A DNA stretch of 64,000 nucleotides from Streptomyces sp. CNQ-509 (lineage in GTDB: Bacteria > Actinomycetota > Actinomycetes > Streptomycetales > Streptomycetaceae): the NCBI RefSeq assembly GCF_001011035.1, contig NZ_CP011492.1, positions 3,977,501-4,041,500 on the forward strand, given 5' to 3'. The notes under the pieces are model-generated. The model had not been told where the DNA came from. It was given only the letters and a program-made list of their open reading frames with translations, and did not search any database. Positions within the stretch are counted from its first letter, which is position 1, and every line of letters begins with the position of its first letter. The position numbers and the translations under genes were made by a program. Below, piece after piece: positions 52,164 to 62,120 of the stretch.

Positions 52164-52883
52164 ATGCTGCTGAACGGTAGGACGGCGCTGGTGACGGGCG
52201 GTTCGCGGGGCATCGGCCGGGCGATCGTGACCCGGCTGGCCCGCGACGGCGCGCGGGTGGTCTTCACGTACAAGGAGAACGAGACGGCGGCGGCGGAGGT
52301 CGTACGCGAGGTCCCGGGCACGGAGGCGGTCCGCGCCGACCAGGAGCGACCGGACGCCCTCGCCCACGCCTTCGCCCCCGTCCGCGACGGCCTCGACATC
52401 CTGGTCAACAACGCGGCGGTCAACCCGCGGCTGCCGCTGGCGGAGCTGACGGCGGCGGAGTTCGACCGGGTGCTGACGGCGAACGCGCGGTTCGGCGTTC
52501 TGGCGATGCGCGAGGCGGCGGCCCTGATGCCGGACGGCGGCCGGATCGTCAACATCTCCACCCTCAACACGGTGGTCCCGGCCCCCGGCCACGCGCTGTA
52601 CTGCGCGAGCAAGGCGGTGCTGGAACAGTTCACCCAGGTCGCCGCCCGGGAACTGGGCCCCCGCGGGATCACGGTCAACACCGTCTCCCCCGGCGCCACG
52701 GAAACGGCCCTCCTCCACGCCACCAACCCACCGGAGGCCCTCACCCAGACCGCGGCCATGACCGCGCTCCAGCGCCTGGGCCGCCCGGAGGACATCGCCG
52801 CGGTGGTCTCGTTCCTGACGGGCCCGGACGCCGCCTGGATCACCGGCCAGAACCTCCGCGCCACCGGCGGCCTGCTGATCTGA
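52164..52883 (+). CDS. Classical SDR-family oxidoreductase
   Basis: 239 residues: the cofactor loop TALVTGGSRGIGRAIVTRLA (TGxxxGIG), the NNAA motif in LDILVNNAAVNPRLP, the Ser of the catalytic tetrad in RIVNISTLNT, then Tyr-x3-Lys in ALYCASKAVLEQF and NTVSPGATETALL. TYKENE after the second strand suggests NADP(H) preference. It resembles 3-oxoacyl-ACP reductases and dehydrogenases of small alcohols. It follows the AraC gene by 10 bp. Confidence 0.92.
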   Translation: MLLNGRTALVTGGSRGIGRAIVTRLARDGARVVFTYKENETAAAEVVREVPGTEAVRADQERPDALAHAFAPVRDGLDILVNNAAVNPRLPLAELTAAEFDRVLTANARFGVLAMREAAALMPDGGRIVNISTLNTVVPAPGHALYCASKAVLEQFTQVAARELGPRGITVNTVSPGATETALLHATNPPEALTQTAAMTALQRLGRPEDIAAVVSFLTGPDAAWITGQNLRATGGLLI

Positions 52884-52922
52884 GCATCCGAGCGAACACG
52901 ACATGGCGTACATGGATCCCGG

Positions 52923-53309
52923 ATGAACATTGGCCGGACGGTTTCGGGGGCGCGGCGGTACGGGCGCTGCGAGGTCAGCAGCACGGACACGATGCTGGCC
53001 GCCACCGCGGCCAAGGCCGGTGCGATCGGCTACAGCGAGGCCGCCGGCGTGGGCGGCCACCGGGCGGCGGGCGAGCTGGTCAAGCTGAAGATCGACGGCA
53101 GGGAGCCGACCGCGGCCGGCGTCGAGGACGCCGACTATCCGTACTGGCAGACGGAGTTCGCGTACACCTACGGCGAGCCCCCGGCCGGCTCGATCGCGGC
53201 GGCCTTCCTCAACTTCCTCACCCAGCAGACCGGCCGCGACATCCTCCGCGACCAGGGCCACGGCCTGTGCTCCGAGGCCGAGCACACCGGCGAGTGCCGC
53301 CCGGTGTGA
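52923..53309 (+). pseudogene. C-terminal remnant of a PstS-like solute-binding protein
   Basis: 128 residues that correspond only to the last quarter of actinomycete PBP-like proteins of the PstS class: STDTMLAATAAKAGAIGYSE, WQTEFAYTYGEPPAGSIAAA, FLNFLTQQTGRDILRDQGHG and LCSEAEHTGECRP. The N-terminal two-thirds, the signal peptide and the ligand site are missing, so this is a truncated gene end. The open frame could still be expressed as a fragment. Confidence 0.6.
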
Positions 53310-53452
53310 AGCGGCGTGCCCCGCGGCGGTCCTGAGGGAGCACGCGCTGCGGGTCTGTGAAAACGCACATGCCAGGACATCTCTCGTATCGACGTGCTTG
53401 TGCAAAGAGACCAGTGACTTTCACCTTGCAGGTGCGGCATTATCATGGGCGC

Positions 53453-53839
53453 ATGCACACGTACCGGATGGGAGATGCCGCCGCCCTGCTCGGTGTCAGC
53501 GCCGACACCGTCAGGCGGCTGGTCGACGCCGGAAAGCTGACCGCCGAGCGCGACGACGCGGGGCGCAGGATCATCCCCGGGGCGGCGCTCGCGGCGTACG
53601 CCCGCGAGATGCATCGAGCGGAGCGGGGGTCCACCGGGTCGTCCGCGCGCAACCGCTTCGCCGGGATCGTCACCGACGTGCACCTGGGGGACGTCTCGGC
53701 GCAGGTGGAGATCCAGGCCGGTCCCTTCCGGGTGGTGTCCATGGTCAGCCGGGAGTCGGCCGAGGAACTGGGGCTGGCGCCGGGCGTTCCGGCGGTGGCA
53801 GTGATCAAGTCGACCAACGTGGTCGTCGAGAGACCGTAG
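53453..53839 (+). CDS. HTH-Mop domain molybdate-responsive regulator
   Basis: 128 residues from the ATG at 53453 that closely follows a possible promoter (TTGCAG ... TATCAT). An N-terminal MerR/excisionase-type HTH (YRMGDAAALLGVSADTVRRL) is joined to a single Mop/TOBE domain (NRFAGIVTDVHLGDVSAQVE; PAVAVIKSTNVVVERP). This is the short actinomycete type of ModE, where the Mop part binds molybdate. It lies 21 bp upstream of modA and is probably the operon's molybdate-responsive regulator. Confidence 0.85.
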   Translation: MHTYRMGDAAALLGVSADTVRRLVDAGKLTAERDDAGRRIIPGAALAAYAREMHRAERGSTGSSARNRFAGIVTDVHLGDVSAQVEIQAGPFRVVSMVSRESAEELGLAPGVPAVAVIKSTNVVVERP

Positions 53840-53860
53840 ACGTCAGGGAGTGGACCTGTG

Positions 53861-54688
53861 ATGACCCGTTCCGCGCGCCGGACCGGGGGCTGCCGCCCCA
53901 CCCTCCGTATGGCCGGGGCCGGGGCCGCCGCCCTGCTGGCGCTCACCGCCTGCTCCGACTCGGACCCGGCTCCCGGCTCGGACCCGGGGAAGGGCGGCGA
54001 GTCCGGTGAGCTGTCCGGTGAGGTCACCGTCTTCGCCGCCGCCTCCCTCACCGAGAGCTTCGAGAAGCTCGGCGCGCAGTTCGAGAAGGACCACCCCGGT
54101 ACGAACGTGACGTTCAGCTTCGGCGGCAGCGACGCCCTGGCCGCGAGCATCACCGGCGGCGCCCCCGCCGACGTCTTCGCCTCCGCCAGCCCCACGACGA
54201 TGGAGATCGTCGCGGACGCCGGGGCCGCCGCCGGCACCCCCGAGACCTTCGTCCGCAACCGACTGGAGATCGCCACCCTGCCCGGCAACCCGGACGGGAT
54301 CGCCTCGCTGAAGGACCTCACCGACCCGGGCCTGAAGGTCGTGATCTGCGACGAGACCGTGCCCTGCGGGTCCGCCGTGCGAAAGGCCCTGGACGCCGGC
54401 GCGCTGAAGCTCACCCCCGTGTCGTACGAGGAGGACGTCAAGTCCGCCCTCACCAAGGTGATGCTGAAGGAGGCCGACGCCGCCGTCGTCTACAAGACCG
54501 ACGTGCGGGCCGCCGGTGGCACGGTGGAGGGCGTGGACTTCCCCGAGTCCGCCGGCGCGATCAACGACTACCCGATCACCCTGCTTGAGGAGGCGCCGAA
54601 CGCCGCCGCGGCCGAGGCGTTCGTCGGGCTGGTGCAGTCGGCCGCGGGGCAGAAGGTGCTCACCGAGGCCGGGTTCCTCAAGCCGTGA
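53861..54688 (+). CDS. modA: Molybdate ABC transporter substrate-binding lipoprotein ModA
   Basis: About 275 residues from ATG 53861; GTG 53858 directly before it has the better-spaced AGGGAG and may be the true start. The signal ends in the lipobox LTAC. The body has the ModA fold: EVTVFAAASLTESFEKLGAQ, SFGGSDALAASITGGAPADV, FASASPTTM and VVICDETVPCGSAVRKAL, with the oxyanion-binding Ser and Tyr positions conserved in part. It is the high-affinity receptor for molybdate or tungstate and starts the three-gene operon modABC. Confidence 0.9.
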   Translation: MTRSARRTGGCRPTLRMAGAGAAALLALTACSDSDPAPGSDPGKGGESGELSGEVTVFAAASLTESFEKLGAQFEKDHPGTNVTFSFGGSDALAASITGGAPADVFASASPTTMEIVADAGAAAGTPETFVRNRLEIATLPGNPDGIASLKDLTDPGLKVVICDETVPCGSAVRKALDAGALKLTPVSYEEDVKSALTKVMLKEADAAVVYKTDVRAAGGTVEGVDFPESAGAINDYPITLLEEAPNAAAAEAFVGLVQSAAGQKVLTEAGFLKP

Positions 54689-55598
54689 CGCTCCCCTCCG
54701 GCGCGGACAAGGGCGAGGCGGCGGACACCCCGGCCGGTGGCCCCGCCCCGCTCCGCCGGCGCCGCGTGCGGCCCCGGCCCGCGTCCCGGACCGCGTCCCG
54801 GCCCCGGGCCCGGCCGCCCGGCCGCGGCGGGGCGCCGCTGCCGCTGCTCGTACCGGCGCTGCTCGGCCTCGCTTTCCTGGTCCTGCCGCTCCTCGCCCTG
54901 CTGCTCCGCGCCCCGTGGAGCAGCATGCCGGAGCTGCTGACCAGCACCGAGGTGTGGCAGGCGCTGCGGCTCTCGCTGGTGTGCGCGACGGCGGCGACGG
55001 CGCTGAGCCTGGTCATCGGGGTGCCGCTGGCGTGGCTGCTGGCGCGGGTGGAGTTCCCGGGGCGCGGGCTCGTCCGGGCGCTGGTGACGCTGCCGTTGGT
55101 GCTGCCGCCGGTGGTCGGCGGCGTGGCGCTGCTGATGGCGCTGGGGCGCAACGGGGTGGTGGGGCGGTGGCTGGACGACTGGTTCGGGGTCACGCTGCCG
55201 TTCACGACCGCGGGGGTGGTGGTCGCGGAGGCGTTCGTGGCGATGCCGTTCCTGGTCATCGCCGTCGAGGGCACGCTACGGGCCGCGGACCCCCGCTACG
55301 AGGAGGCCGCCACCACCCTCGGCGCCTCCCGCTTCACCGCCTTCCGCCGCGTCACCCTGCCGCTCGTCGCGCCGGGCATCGCGGCGGGTGCGGTGCTGGC
55401 GTGGGCGCGGGCGCTGGGCGAGTTCGGCGCCACGATCACGTTCGCGGGCAACTTCCCGGGGCGTACGCAGACGATGCCGCTCTCCGTCTATCTCGCGCTG
55501 CAGAGCGACCCGGAGGCGGCGATCGCGCTGAGCCTGGTGCTGCTCGCGGTCTCGGTGGCGGTGCTCGCGGGGCTACGGGACCGCTGGATGACCTCGGC

Positions 55599-55602
<4 letters not shown>
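54685..55602 (+). CDS. modB: Molybdate ABC transporter permease ModB
   Basis: 305 residues. The first ~50 residues are basic and proline-rich, a longer cytoplasmic extension than in E. coli ModB. Then come five to six helices (LVPALLGLAFLVLPLLALLL ...) and the coupling-loop motif EEAATTLGASRFTAFRRVTL, closing with GAVLAWARALGEFGATITFA, the ModB/CysT hallmark. Its GTG overlaps the modA stop and its stop overlaps the modC start by 4 bp. Confidence 0.93.
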
Positions 55603-56699
<1,097 letters not shown>

Positions 56700-56701
56700 T
56701 C

Positions 56702-56723
56702 CCGGCCCGGGGCCCCGGGCCGG
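56702..56723. terminator. 22-bp perfect palindrome between convergent genes
   Basis: ccggcccgggg and its complement form a perfect 22-bp palindrome immediately after the modC stop (56699) and 9 bp before the SPFH stop (56732). Its position suits a bidirectional terminator, though a palindrome without a loop is not a typical one. Confidence 0.5.
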
Positions 56724-56731
56724 AGGGCCGT

Positions 56732-57844
56732 CTACTCGTCGGTGTCGGCCTTCTTCCGGTTCGGCCTCGGCGGCTGCGTCGAACTCGCCGCCTCCGCCTC
56801 GGCCTTGGCCTCGCTCACCGCCGCGTCGGCCTCCTTCGCGGCCTCGACGGCCGCCGTCACCGCATCGAGCGTGGGCGCCGCGCCTGCCTCCAGCGCCGGA
56901 GCCCCGGTAACGCTCTCGGCCGGCTTCTCGTCGGGCGTCGGCGTCGTCTGCGCGACCTCGGGCGGCCCCGACGCCGACTTGTCGCCGAACGCGGTGGTGA
57001 CCGTGCGCACCGCCTCGGTCAGCTCGCCGGGAATCACCCAGAACGTGTTGTTGTCGCTGTTCGCCAGGTGCGGCAGCGTCTCCAGGTACTTGTACGCCAG
57101 GATCTTCGGGTCGGCGTTGTTGCGGTGGACGGCCTGGAAGACGCGCTCCACGGCCTGCGCCTCACCGTCCGCCCGCAGGATCATGGCCTGCTGTGTGCCC
57201 TGGGCCTCCAGGATGTCGCTCTGCTTCGTCCCCTCCGCGGTGAGGATCTTGGCCTGCCGCTCGCCCTCGGCATGCAGGATGGCCGCGCGCTTGTCGCGCT
57301 CGGCCCGCATCTGCTTCTCCATCGCCTCTTTGATGCTGTGCGGCGGGTCGATGGCCTTGATCTCCACCCGGTTGACCCGGATGCCCCACTTGCCGGTGGC
57401 GTCGTCGAGGACGGTGCGGAGCCGGGCGTTGATCTCCTCGCGCGAGGTGAGCGTCTCCTCCAGGTCCATGCCGCCGATGACGTTCCGCAGCGTGGTGACG
57501 GTGAGCTGGTCGATCGCCTGCAGATAGTCGGAGACCTCGTACGCCGCCGCCCGCGGGTCGGTGATCTGGTAGTAGAGCACGGTGTCGATGTTGACCACGA
57601 GGTTGTCCTCGGTGATCACCGGCCTGGGGTCGGACGAGTAGACCTGCTCGCGCACGTCCAGCTTGGTGTTGATGCGGTCCGCCACCGGCACGACGAAGTT
57701 CAGACCGGGCTGCAGCGTCCGGCGGTACCGGCCGAACCGCTCGATGTTGTAGCGGCGTGCCTGCGGGACGACCCGCACACTGGCGCTCACCAGAAAGATG
57801 ACGGCGAGCACCGCCACGAGAATCGGGATGACGACCGGGTCCAC
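56732..57844 (-). CDS. SPFH/Band-7 (stomatin-like) membrane protein
   Basis: 370 residues from GTG 57844. One N-terminal membrane helix (VVIPILVAVLAVIFLVSASV) precedes the SPFH domain (about 25-200: RRYNIERFGRYRRTLQPGLN, VREQVYSSDPRPVITEDNLV, LRNVIGGMDLEETLTSREEI). A coiled segment (LHAEGERQAKILTAEGTKQS) follows, and then an Ala/Glu/Pro-rich tail of ~90 residues. Such proteins form rings at membrane microdomains and guard membrane quality. It pairs with the NfeD-type gene 30 bp upstream, the known stomatin/NfeD operon. Confidence 0.93.
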   Translation of the reverse strand: MDPVVIPILVAVLAVIFLVSASVRVVPQARRYNIERFGRYRRTLQPGLNFVVPVADRINTKLDVREQVYSSDPRPVITEDNLVVNIDTVLYYQITDPRAAAYEVSDYLQAIDQLTVTTLRNVIGGMDLEETLTSREEINARLRTVLDDATGKWGIRVNRVEIKAIDPPHSIKEAMEKQMRAERDKRAAILHAEGERQAKILTAEGTKQSDILEAQGTQQAMILRADGEAQAVERVFQAVHRNNADPKILAYKYLETLPHLANSDNNTFWVIPGELTEAVRTVTTAFGDKSASGPPEVAQTTPTPDEKPAESVTGAPALEAGAAPTLDAVTAAVEAAKEADAAVSEAKAEAEAASSTQPPRPNRKKADTDE

Positions 57845-57874
57845 ACTTCCTCCGTTGGCTGTGTGTTCAGCGAT

Positions 57875-58312
57875 TCATGGCAGGAGCTCACGGGGATAGA
57901 CGACAGCGGTGGCGCCCTCGATCTCCATGACTTCCACCAGCGCCCCCACCGGGATCACCGAGGACTCGTCGAAGGCGCGGGCGGACCACTCCTCGCCGGA
58001 GAGCTTTATCAGGCCGCGCGTCGCGGTGACCTCCTGCACGACCTCGGCCCGCTTGCCGAGCAGCGCGTCGCTGCCCTCGCGGGAGAGGGGTGTCTGCGCC
58101 ATGTGCTTCTTGGCAATGGGGCGTACGACCACGAGGCCCGCTGCCGCCGCCGCACCCAGAGCCACGAACTGGCCGAGAGCGCCGACGCCCACCCCGGCCA
58201 CCACGGCGGCCACCAGGGCGGCGCCCGCCAGCAGCCCGAAGACCAGCGTCATAGTGAAGAACTCCGCGGCACCGAGTGCCGCGGCGGCGAGCAGCCAGAC
58301 GATCCACGGCAT
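57875..58312 (-). CDS. NfeD family membrane protein
   Basis: 145 residues: three or four membrane helices (WIVWLLAAAALGAAEFFTMT, LLAGAALVAAVVAGVGVGAL, FVALGAAAAAGLVVVRPIAK) and a C-terminal OB-fold NfeD domain (GKRAEVVQEVTATRGLIKLS, EWSARAFDESSVIPVGALVE). It lacks the N-terminal ClpP-class protease of the long NfeD form. It is cotranscribed with the SPFH gene and should act with it in membrane homeostasis. Confidence 0.92.
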   Translation of the reverse strand: MPWIVWLLAAAALGAAEFFTMTLVFGLLAGAALVAAVVAGVGVGALGQFVALGAAAAAGLVVVRPIAKKHMAQTPLSREGSDALLGKRAEVVQEVTATRGLIKLSGEEWSARAFDESSVIPVGALVEVMEIEGATAVVYPRELLP

Positions 58313-58383
58313 CGCATCAGCCTCCCTCGGGGGGACTCACCCTCCAACTTACATCTCCGGAATGCCGGACAGAACAGACGTGC

Positions 58384-59370
58384 TCAAGGCATCCCGTGCG
58401 GGGCGGAGGGCAGCAGCCGGGGCACGAGGCGTACGTAGATCACCATGCCCACGACCTCGACCAGGGTCTGGGTGACGATCACCACCGCGGCGGCGGCCAG
58501 CCGGTCGGGCAGCGCGAGGGCGAGGGGGAGGACGACGAGGGAGTTGCGGGTCGCGCCGGTGAAGACGATCGCGCGTCCTGCGGGGACGTCGAGGCGGAAC
58601 AGCCGGGCGACGCCGAGTCCCGCGAAGGCCATCACCGCGAGGAAGAGCACGTAGAACGGCACCACGCGGGCGACGTCCCCGACGCTGTCGTCGACCTTGG
58701 GCACCTGGGAGGCGACGACGGTCGCGAGGGTCGCGGCCATCAGCGGCACCATCGCGGTGCCCGCCGCGCCGGCGGTCTTCTGCCCTGCGGGACGGCGGGC
58801 GGCCCACGCCTGAGTGAGCCAGGCGAGGGTGAGCGGGACGGCGATGAGGACGACGAACGCCTCCACGAAGGGCCCGGCCTCGACGATGTCGGCGAGGTCG
58901 GAGCCCATGAAGAGGTACAGGTACCCGGGCAGGAACACCATCTGCGCGATCAGGAGGAGGGGGGTGGCGGCGAGGAGCCGGCGGCTGCTGCCGCCGGCGA
59001 GGCCGCTGAAGACGATGACGTAGTCGACGCAGGGGGTGAGGAGGACGAGCAGGACGCCCATGCGGATGGCCTGCTCGTCGGGGAGGAAGGCGAACATCGC
59101 GGCGACGACGAGCGGCACGACGGCGAAGTTGACGACGAGTGCGGCGGCGAGGAAGCGGCCGGCGCGCAGGGAGCGGAGCAGCCGGGCGGCGGGGACCTGG
59201 AGGAAGGTCACGTAGAGGAGGGCGGCGAGCACGGGGTTGATGGCGTGCTCAAGGCCGGGTCCGGCGCCGGGCGCGGCCCACCCGACGACCCCGCCGGCGA
59301 CGAGGGCCCCGAGGTAGACGGGAACCTGGTGCCGCTCCATGGCGGCGACGATCCCGCCGGCCTGCGCCAC
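58384..59370 (-). CDS. ACR3-like carrier of the bile-acid/arsenite transporter fold
   Basis: 328 residues with about ten helices, ATG at 59370 or 59337 (MERHQVPVYL). The segment LLTPCVDYVIVFSGLAGGSS resembles the ACR3 signature that carries the arsenite-binding Cys, and FTGATRNSLVVLPLALALPD is the second inverted-repeat signature. This argues for an arsenite or similar metalloid efflux protein rather than a bile-acid importer. No ArsR or ArsC gene is next to it, so arsenic resistance remains an inference. Confidence 0.8.
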   Translation of the reverse strand: MAQAGGIVAAMERHQVPVYLGALVAGGVVGWAAPGAGPGLEHAINPVLAALLYVTFLQVPAARLLRSLRAGRFLAAALVVNFAVVPLVVAAMFAFLPDEQAIRMGVLLVLLTPCVDYVIVFSGLAGGSSRRLLAATPLLLIAQMVFLPGYLYLFMGSDLADIVEAGPFVEAFVVLIAVPLTLAWLTQAWAARRPAGQKTAGAAGTAMVPLMAATLATVVASQVPKVDDSVGDVARVVPFYVLFLAVMAFAGLGVARLFRLDVPAGRAIVFTGATRNSLVVLPLALALPDRLAAAAVVIVTQTLVEVVGMVIYVRLVPRLLPSAPHGMP

Positions 59371-59739
59371 GGCTGCTCCTCGGGGGTGGGGTGATCTGCG
59401 GTTCTCCCCAGACGGTAATCGGCGGGGCGGGGGCGGCCGGGTGCGGGTGGCCTGGGGCGGGGGTGGCTCGGGCGTGGGCGTGGGCGTGGTGCGGGGAGGC
59501 GGACGCGGCTTGGTGGTGGGCGAGGGCGGGGGTGGTGCCGCGGCCCCGGGGGGCCGGGCTTCTCGGCGGGCGTTGTCGGTGGGGCGGCCTACCCTTGGGC
59601 GGGTGTGAGGGGTTGGTGTGGTGGCCCCGGGGCGGATGCGAAACGGTGGCCGTGGTGCGGCCGGGGCCGGGGCCGCGGAGGGCCGTTGTCGGTGCGGGGC
59701 GCTGTTGCGGCGGGGGCGGGCGGGCTACGATGCGCGGCG
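59371..59739. other. G-rich intergenic region
   Basis: Long runs of G and of gggcgtgggcgtgggcg on the plus strand fill the interval. It contains the 22-bp word shared with the inverted repeats at 18357-18378 and 20308-20329 (here 59591-59612). The open frames across it are low-complexity, and I see no gene. Confidence 0.6.
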
Positions 59740-60441
59740 ATGACCAGGCCACGCAGGGTTCCGGACGCCGCGGTGCGCCGCCTTCGCCTGCTCGGCTACG
59801 TCCTCGTCCTCCTGGGCCTCCTCGCCGGGGCGGCGTCCTGCGCCGACGCCGGCCGCTCCGGCACCGCCGGGGCCCACGGACTCGTCCTCCGCGCCGACGC
59901 CCCGCAGACCGACGTCCTGGCGACGCTTCGCCCCGACGCGCTACGGGGTGACGATCCGCGGGCCGACGCCTCACCCGCCGACCGCCTCCCGGCCGACGCG
60001 CCTCCGGGCGATGCCCTGCCGGCCGACGGCCTCCGGGCCGGGGTCCCGCCCGGCGACGGCCTCCCGGCCGACCCGGCACGCGCCGTCGCTCTCCGGCCCG
60101 GCGATGCCCCCCAGCCCGACGGCCCGCCCGGCGATACCCCCCGGCCCCACGGCCCACCCCGCGGACCCCTCCCGGCCGGTGTCCTCTCCGCCGGCGCCGC
60201 GCCCCTCCCCCTGGACTGCACCTCCGTCCACGCCCCCGGCGCCCCCGCCGGGGAGTGCCCCGCCGCCTCCGAGCGGGCGCCCGTCGCGTCCCTCTCCGGG
60301 CCCGCGTTCTCTCCGCCGCCCGGCACCGCCCCCTCGTACGTGCCCAGCGCGGCCGCCGTCGCCGACTGCGGCCTCGCTCCGGCCCCGCCCGGCGCTCTCC
60401 GCACCCCCGATCTCCACCAACTCCAGGTCCAGCGGACCTAG
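59740..60441 (+). CDS. Low-complexity membrane or secreted protein, hypothetical
   Basis: 233 residues from the ATG at 59740. After the basic start (TRPRRVPDAAVRRLRLLGY) comes a hydrophobic segment VLVLLGLLAGAASC that could be a signal anchor or a weak lipobox. Residues ~55-155 are imperfect repeats of D/P/A with words such as PADRLPADAPPGDALPAD. The final residues DLHQLQVQRT recall the ends of small secreted streptomycete proteins that lie beside DUF3105/DUF305 genes. No function can be given; the middle part may simply have grown by slippage. Confidence 0.6.
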   Translation: MTRPRRVPDAAVRRLRLLGYVLVLLGLLAGAASCADAGRSGTAGAHGLVLRADAPQTDVLATLRPDALRGDDPRADASPADRLPADAPPGDALPADGLRAGVPPGDGLPADPARAVALRPGDAPQPDGPPGDTPRPHGPPRGPLPAGVLSAGAAPLPLDCTSVHAPGAPAGECPAASERAPVASLSGPAFSPPPGTAPSYVPSAAAVADCGLAPAPPGALRTPDLHQLQVQRT

Positions 60442-60843
60442 GGTCTGTCGTCAATCTCCCGCCTGCGGCTGGGGGCACCGCCCACGGGCGCGCAGCGCGC
60501 TGTGGGGGAGCCTGGCACGCACGCTCGCCGCGTTGTCGGGATCGGCCGAAGAGGCCCGCTATGCGGTCGGCCTCCGCCTTGCGATCGCACGCACCAGACT
60601 CCCCCTACGCCGCGGGGGCGTGGGCGGTGCCCCCTGCGCCGCCCGCCCTGCGGGCGAACGACGCGAGAGTGAAGCCAGGCCCCAGGCCGGGTCCCGCGCA
60701 CGCCCCAGAACCGGACCGCCGCCCGCGGCGCCCGGTGCATGCGCCCACCCCGTACTCCGTCCACTCACCCCTACGCACACACCCCGCCGCGCGCCCGCGC
60801 CCGCCGCGTTCGCGCGCGCTCCGGGGAGAAGGGTCCGCACACC
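60441..60843. other. Intergenic region with a repeated 21-bp word
   Basis: It begins at 60441-60461 with gggtctgtcgtcaatctccc(g), a 21-bp word matched with one mismatch at 23815-23835; both copies begin right after a stop codon. The next ~150 bp include possible stems (around 60470-60510 and 60600-60640). No credible gene is seen up to 60843. Confidence 0.55.
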
Positions 60844-61473
60844 ATGGGTTCCGCCAAGTCCAAAGCCGCCGCCCGCCGTGCCCGCGTCGAGGAGATGCGC
60901 CGCAAGGAAGCCGCCCGGGAGCGGCGCAGCAAGCAGATCACCTATCTCGCCTCCGCCGTCGTCGTGGTCGCCACCGCCGTCGGCGGCTACTTCATCGTCG
61001 ACAGCGCCCGCGAGGACGAGAAGGCCGCCGCCGCGCCCCTCAAGGGCGAGCAGAGCTGGGACGACCTCGAACAGAACCACGTCACCGAGGACGTCGACTA
61101 CAAGATGACGCCCCCCGCCGGCGGCGACCACGACCCCGCGTGGCAGAACTGCAACGGCGACGTCTACGACCAGCCGATACGCGACGAGAACGCCGTGCAC
61201 TCCCTGGAGCACGGCGCCGTGTGGGTCACGTACGGCGACAAGGCGAAGGAAGGGGACGTCAAGACCCTCTCCGAGCGCGTCACCGACACCCCGTACTCGC
61301 TGATCAGCCCCCACCCCGACCAGACCGGGGCGATCACCCTCTCCGCCTGGGGCAAGCAGCTCACGGTCGAGAAGGCGGCCGACCCGAAGGTGGGCAAGTT
61401 CTTCGACAAGTACGTCCAGGGTCCGCAGACTCCCGAGCAGGGTGCCGCCTGCACCGGTGGGAAGGACGCGTGA
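60844..61473 (+). CDS. DUF3105 membrane-anchored protein
   Basis: 209 residues. The N-terminal 35 are strongly basic and helical (AARRARVEEMRRKEAARERR), followed by a single membrane helix (ITYLASAVVVVATAVGGYFI) and an extracytoplasmic DUF3105 domain: PPAGGDHDPAWQNCNGDVYD, ENAVHSLEHGAVWVTYGD and TPYSLISPHPDQTGAITLSA. Two conserved Cys (in QNCNG and GAACTGG) and several His suggest metal binding. It is translationally coupled to a DUF305 gene, a common actinomycete pair probably linked to copper or other metal handling. Confidence 0.9.
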   Translation: MGSAKSKAAARRARVEEMRRKEAARERRSKQITYLASAVVVVATAVGGYFIVDSAREDEKAAAAPLKGEQSWDDLEQNHVTEDVDYKMTPPAGGDHDPAWQNCNGDVYDQPIRDENAVHSLEHGAVWVTYGDKAKEGDVKTLSERVTDTPYSLISPHPDQTGAITLSAWGKQLTVEKAADPKVGKFFDKYVQGPQTPEQGAACTGGKDA

Positions 61474-62111
61474 CGCTCCTCCGGCCCGCCCTGCGGTGGC
61501 CGCTCGCGATGCTGGCCGCCGCGGTCCTCGTCTGCGGTGCGTTCCTCGTCGTCCTCGCCACCGGCGCGGACGACGACGACGCCCCCGGCGTCCCGGACAC
61601 CGGCTCCGCCGACGCCGGGTTCGCCCGCGACATGATCGTGCACCACCAGCAGGCCGTGGAGATGTCCCTCATCGTGCGCGACCGCACCGGCGACGAGGAC
61701 GTGCGCAGGCTCGCCTACGACGTCGTCAACACCCAGGCCAACCAGCGCGGCATGCTCCTCGGCTGGCTGGACGAGTGGGAGCTGCCGAAGTCGTCGGGCG
61801 AGCCGCCGATGGCCTGGATGGGCCACGAGATGCCCTTCGAGGCGCGCGACGGGTCGCTGATGCCCGGCATGGCCACCGACACCCAGCTCCGCCGGCTGCG
61901 GGACGCGGACGGCCGGGACGCCGAGGTGCTGTACCTCCGGCTGATGACCGCGCACCACCGGGGCGGCGTGCAGATGTCGCAGATGGCGGCGGGCGCGGTG
62001 GAGACGCGGGTGGTGCGGCGGCTGGCGGAGACCACGCTGCGCGGGCAGCAGTCGGAGATCAAGCTGATGCGGGACATGCTCCAGGAGCGCGGCGGCCTCA
62101 TGAAGCCGTAG
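61470..62111 (+). CDS. DUF305 (ferritin-like) exported protein
   Basis: 213 residues from GTG 61470, overlapping the DUF3105 stop. An N-terminal hydrophobic anchor (PLAMLAAAVLVCGAFLVVLA) is followed by a DUF305 domain with its two repeats: ADAGFARDMIVHHQQAVEMS and YLRLMTAHHRGGVQMSQMAA. The HHxxxxxM-type histidine/methionine pairs suggest metal binding (copper) outside the membrane. Translationally coupled to DUF3105. Confidence 0.92.
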   Translation: MTLLRPALRWPLAMLAAAVLVCGAFLVVLATGADDDDAPGVPDTGSADAGFARDMIVHHQQAVEMSLIVRDRTGDEDVRRLAYDVVNTQANQRGMLLGWLDEWELPKSSGEPPMAWMGHEMPFEARDGSLMPGMATDTQLRRLRDADGRDAEVLYLRLMTAHHRGGVQMSQMAAGAVETRVVRRLAETTLRGQQSEIKLMRDMLQERGGLMKP

Positions 62112-62120
62112 CCGTCCGGG

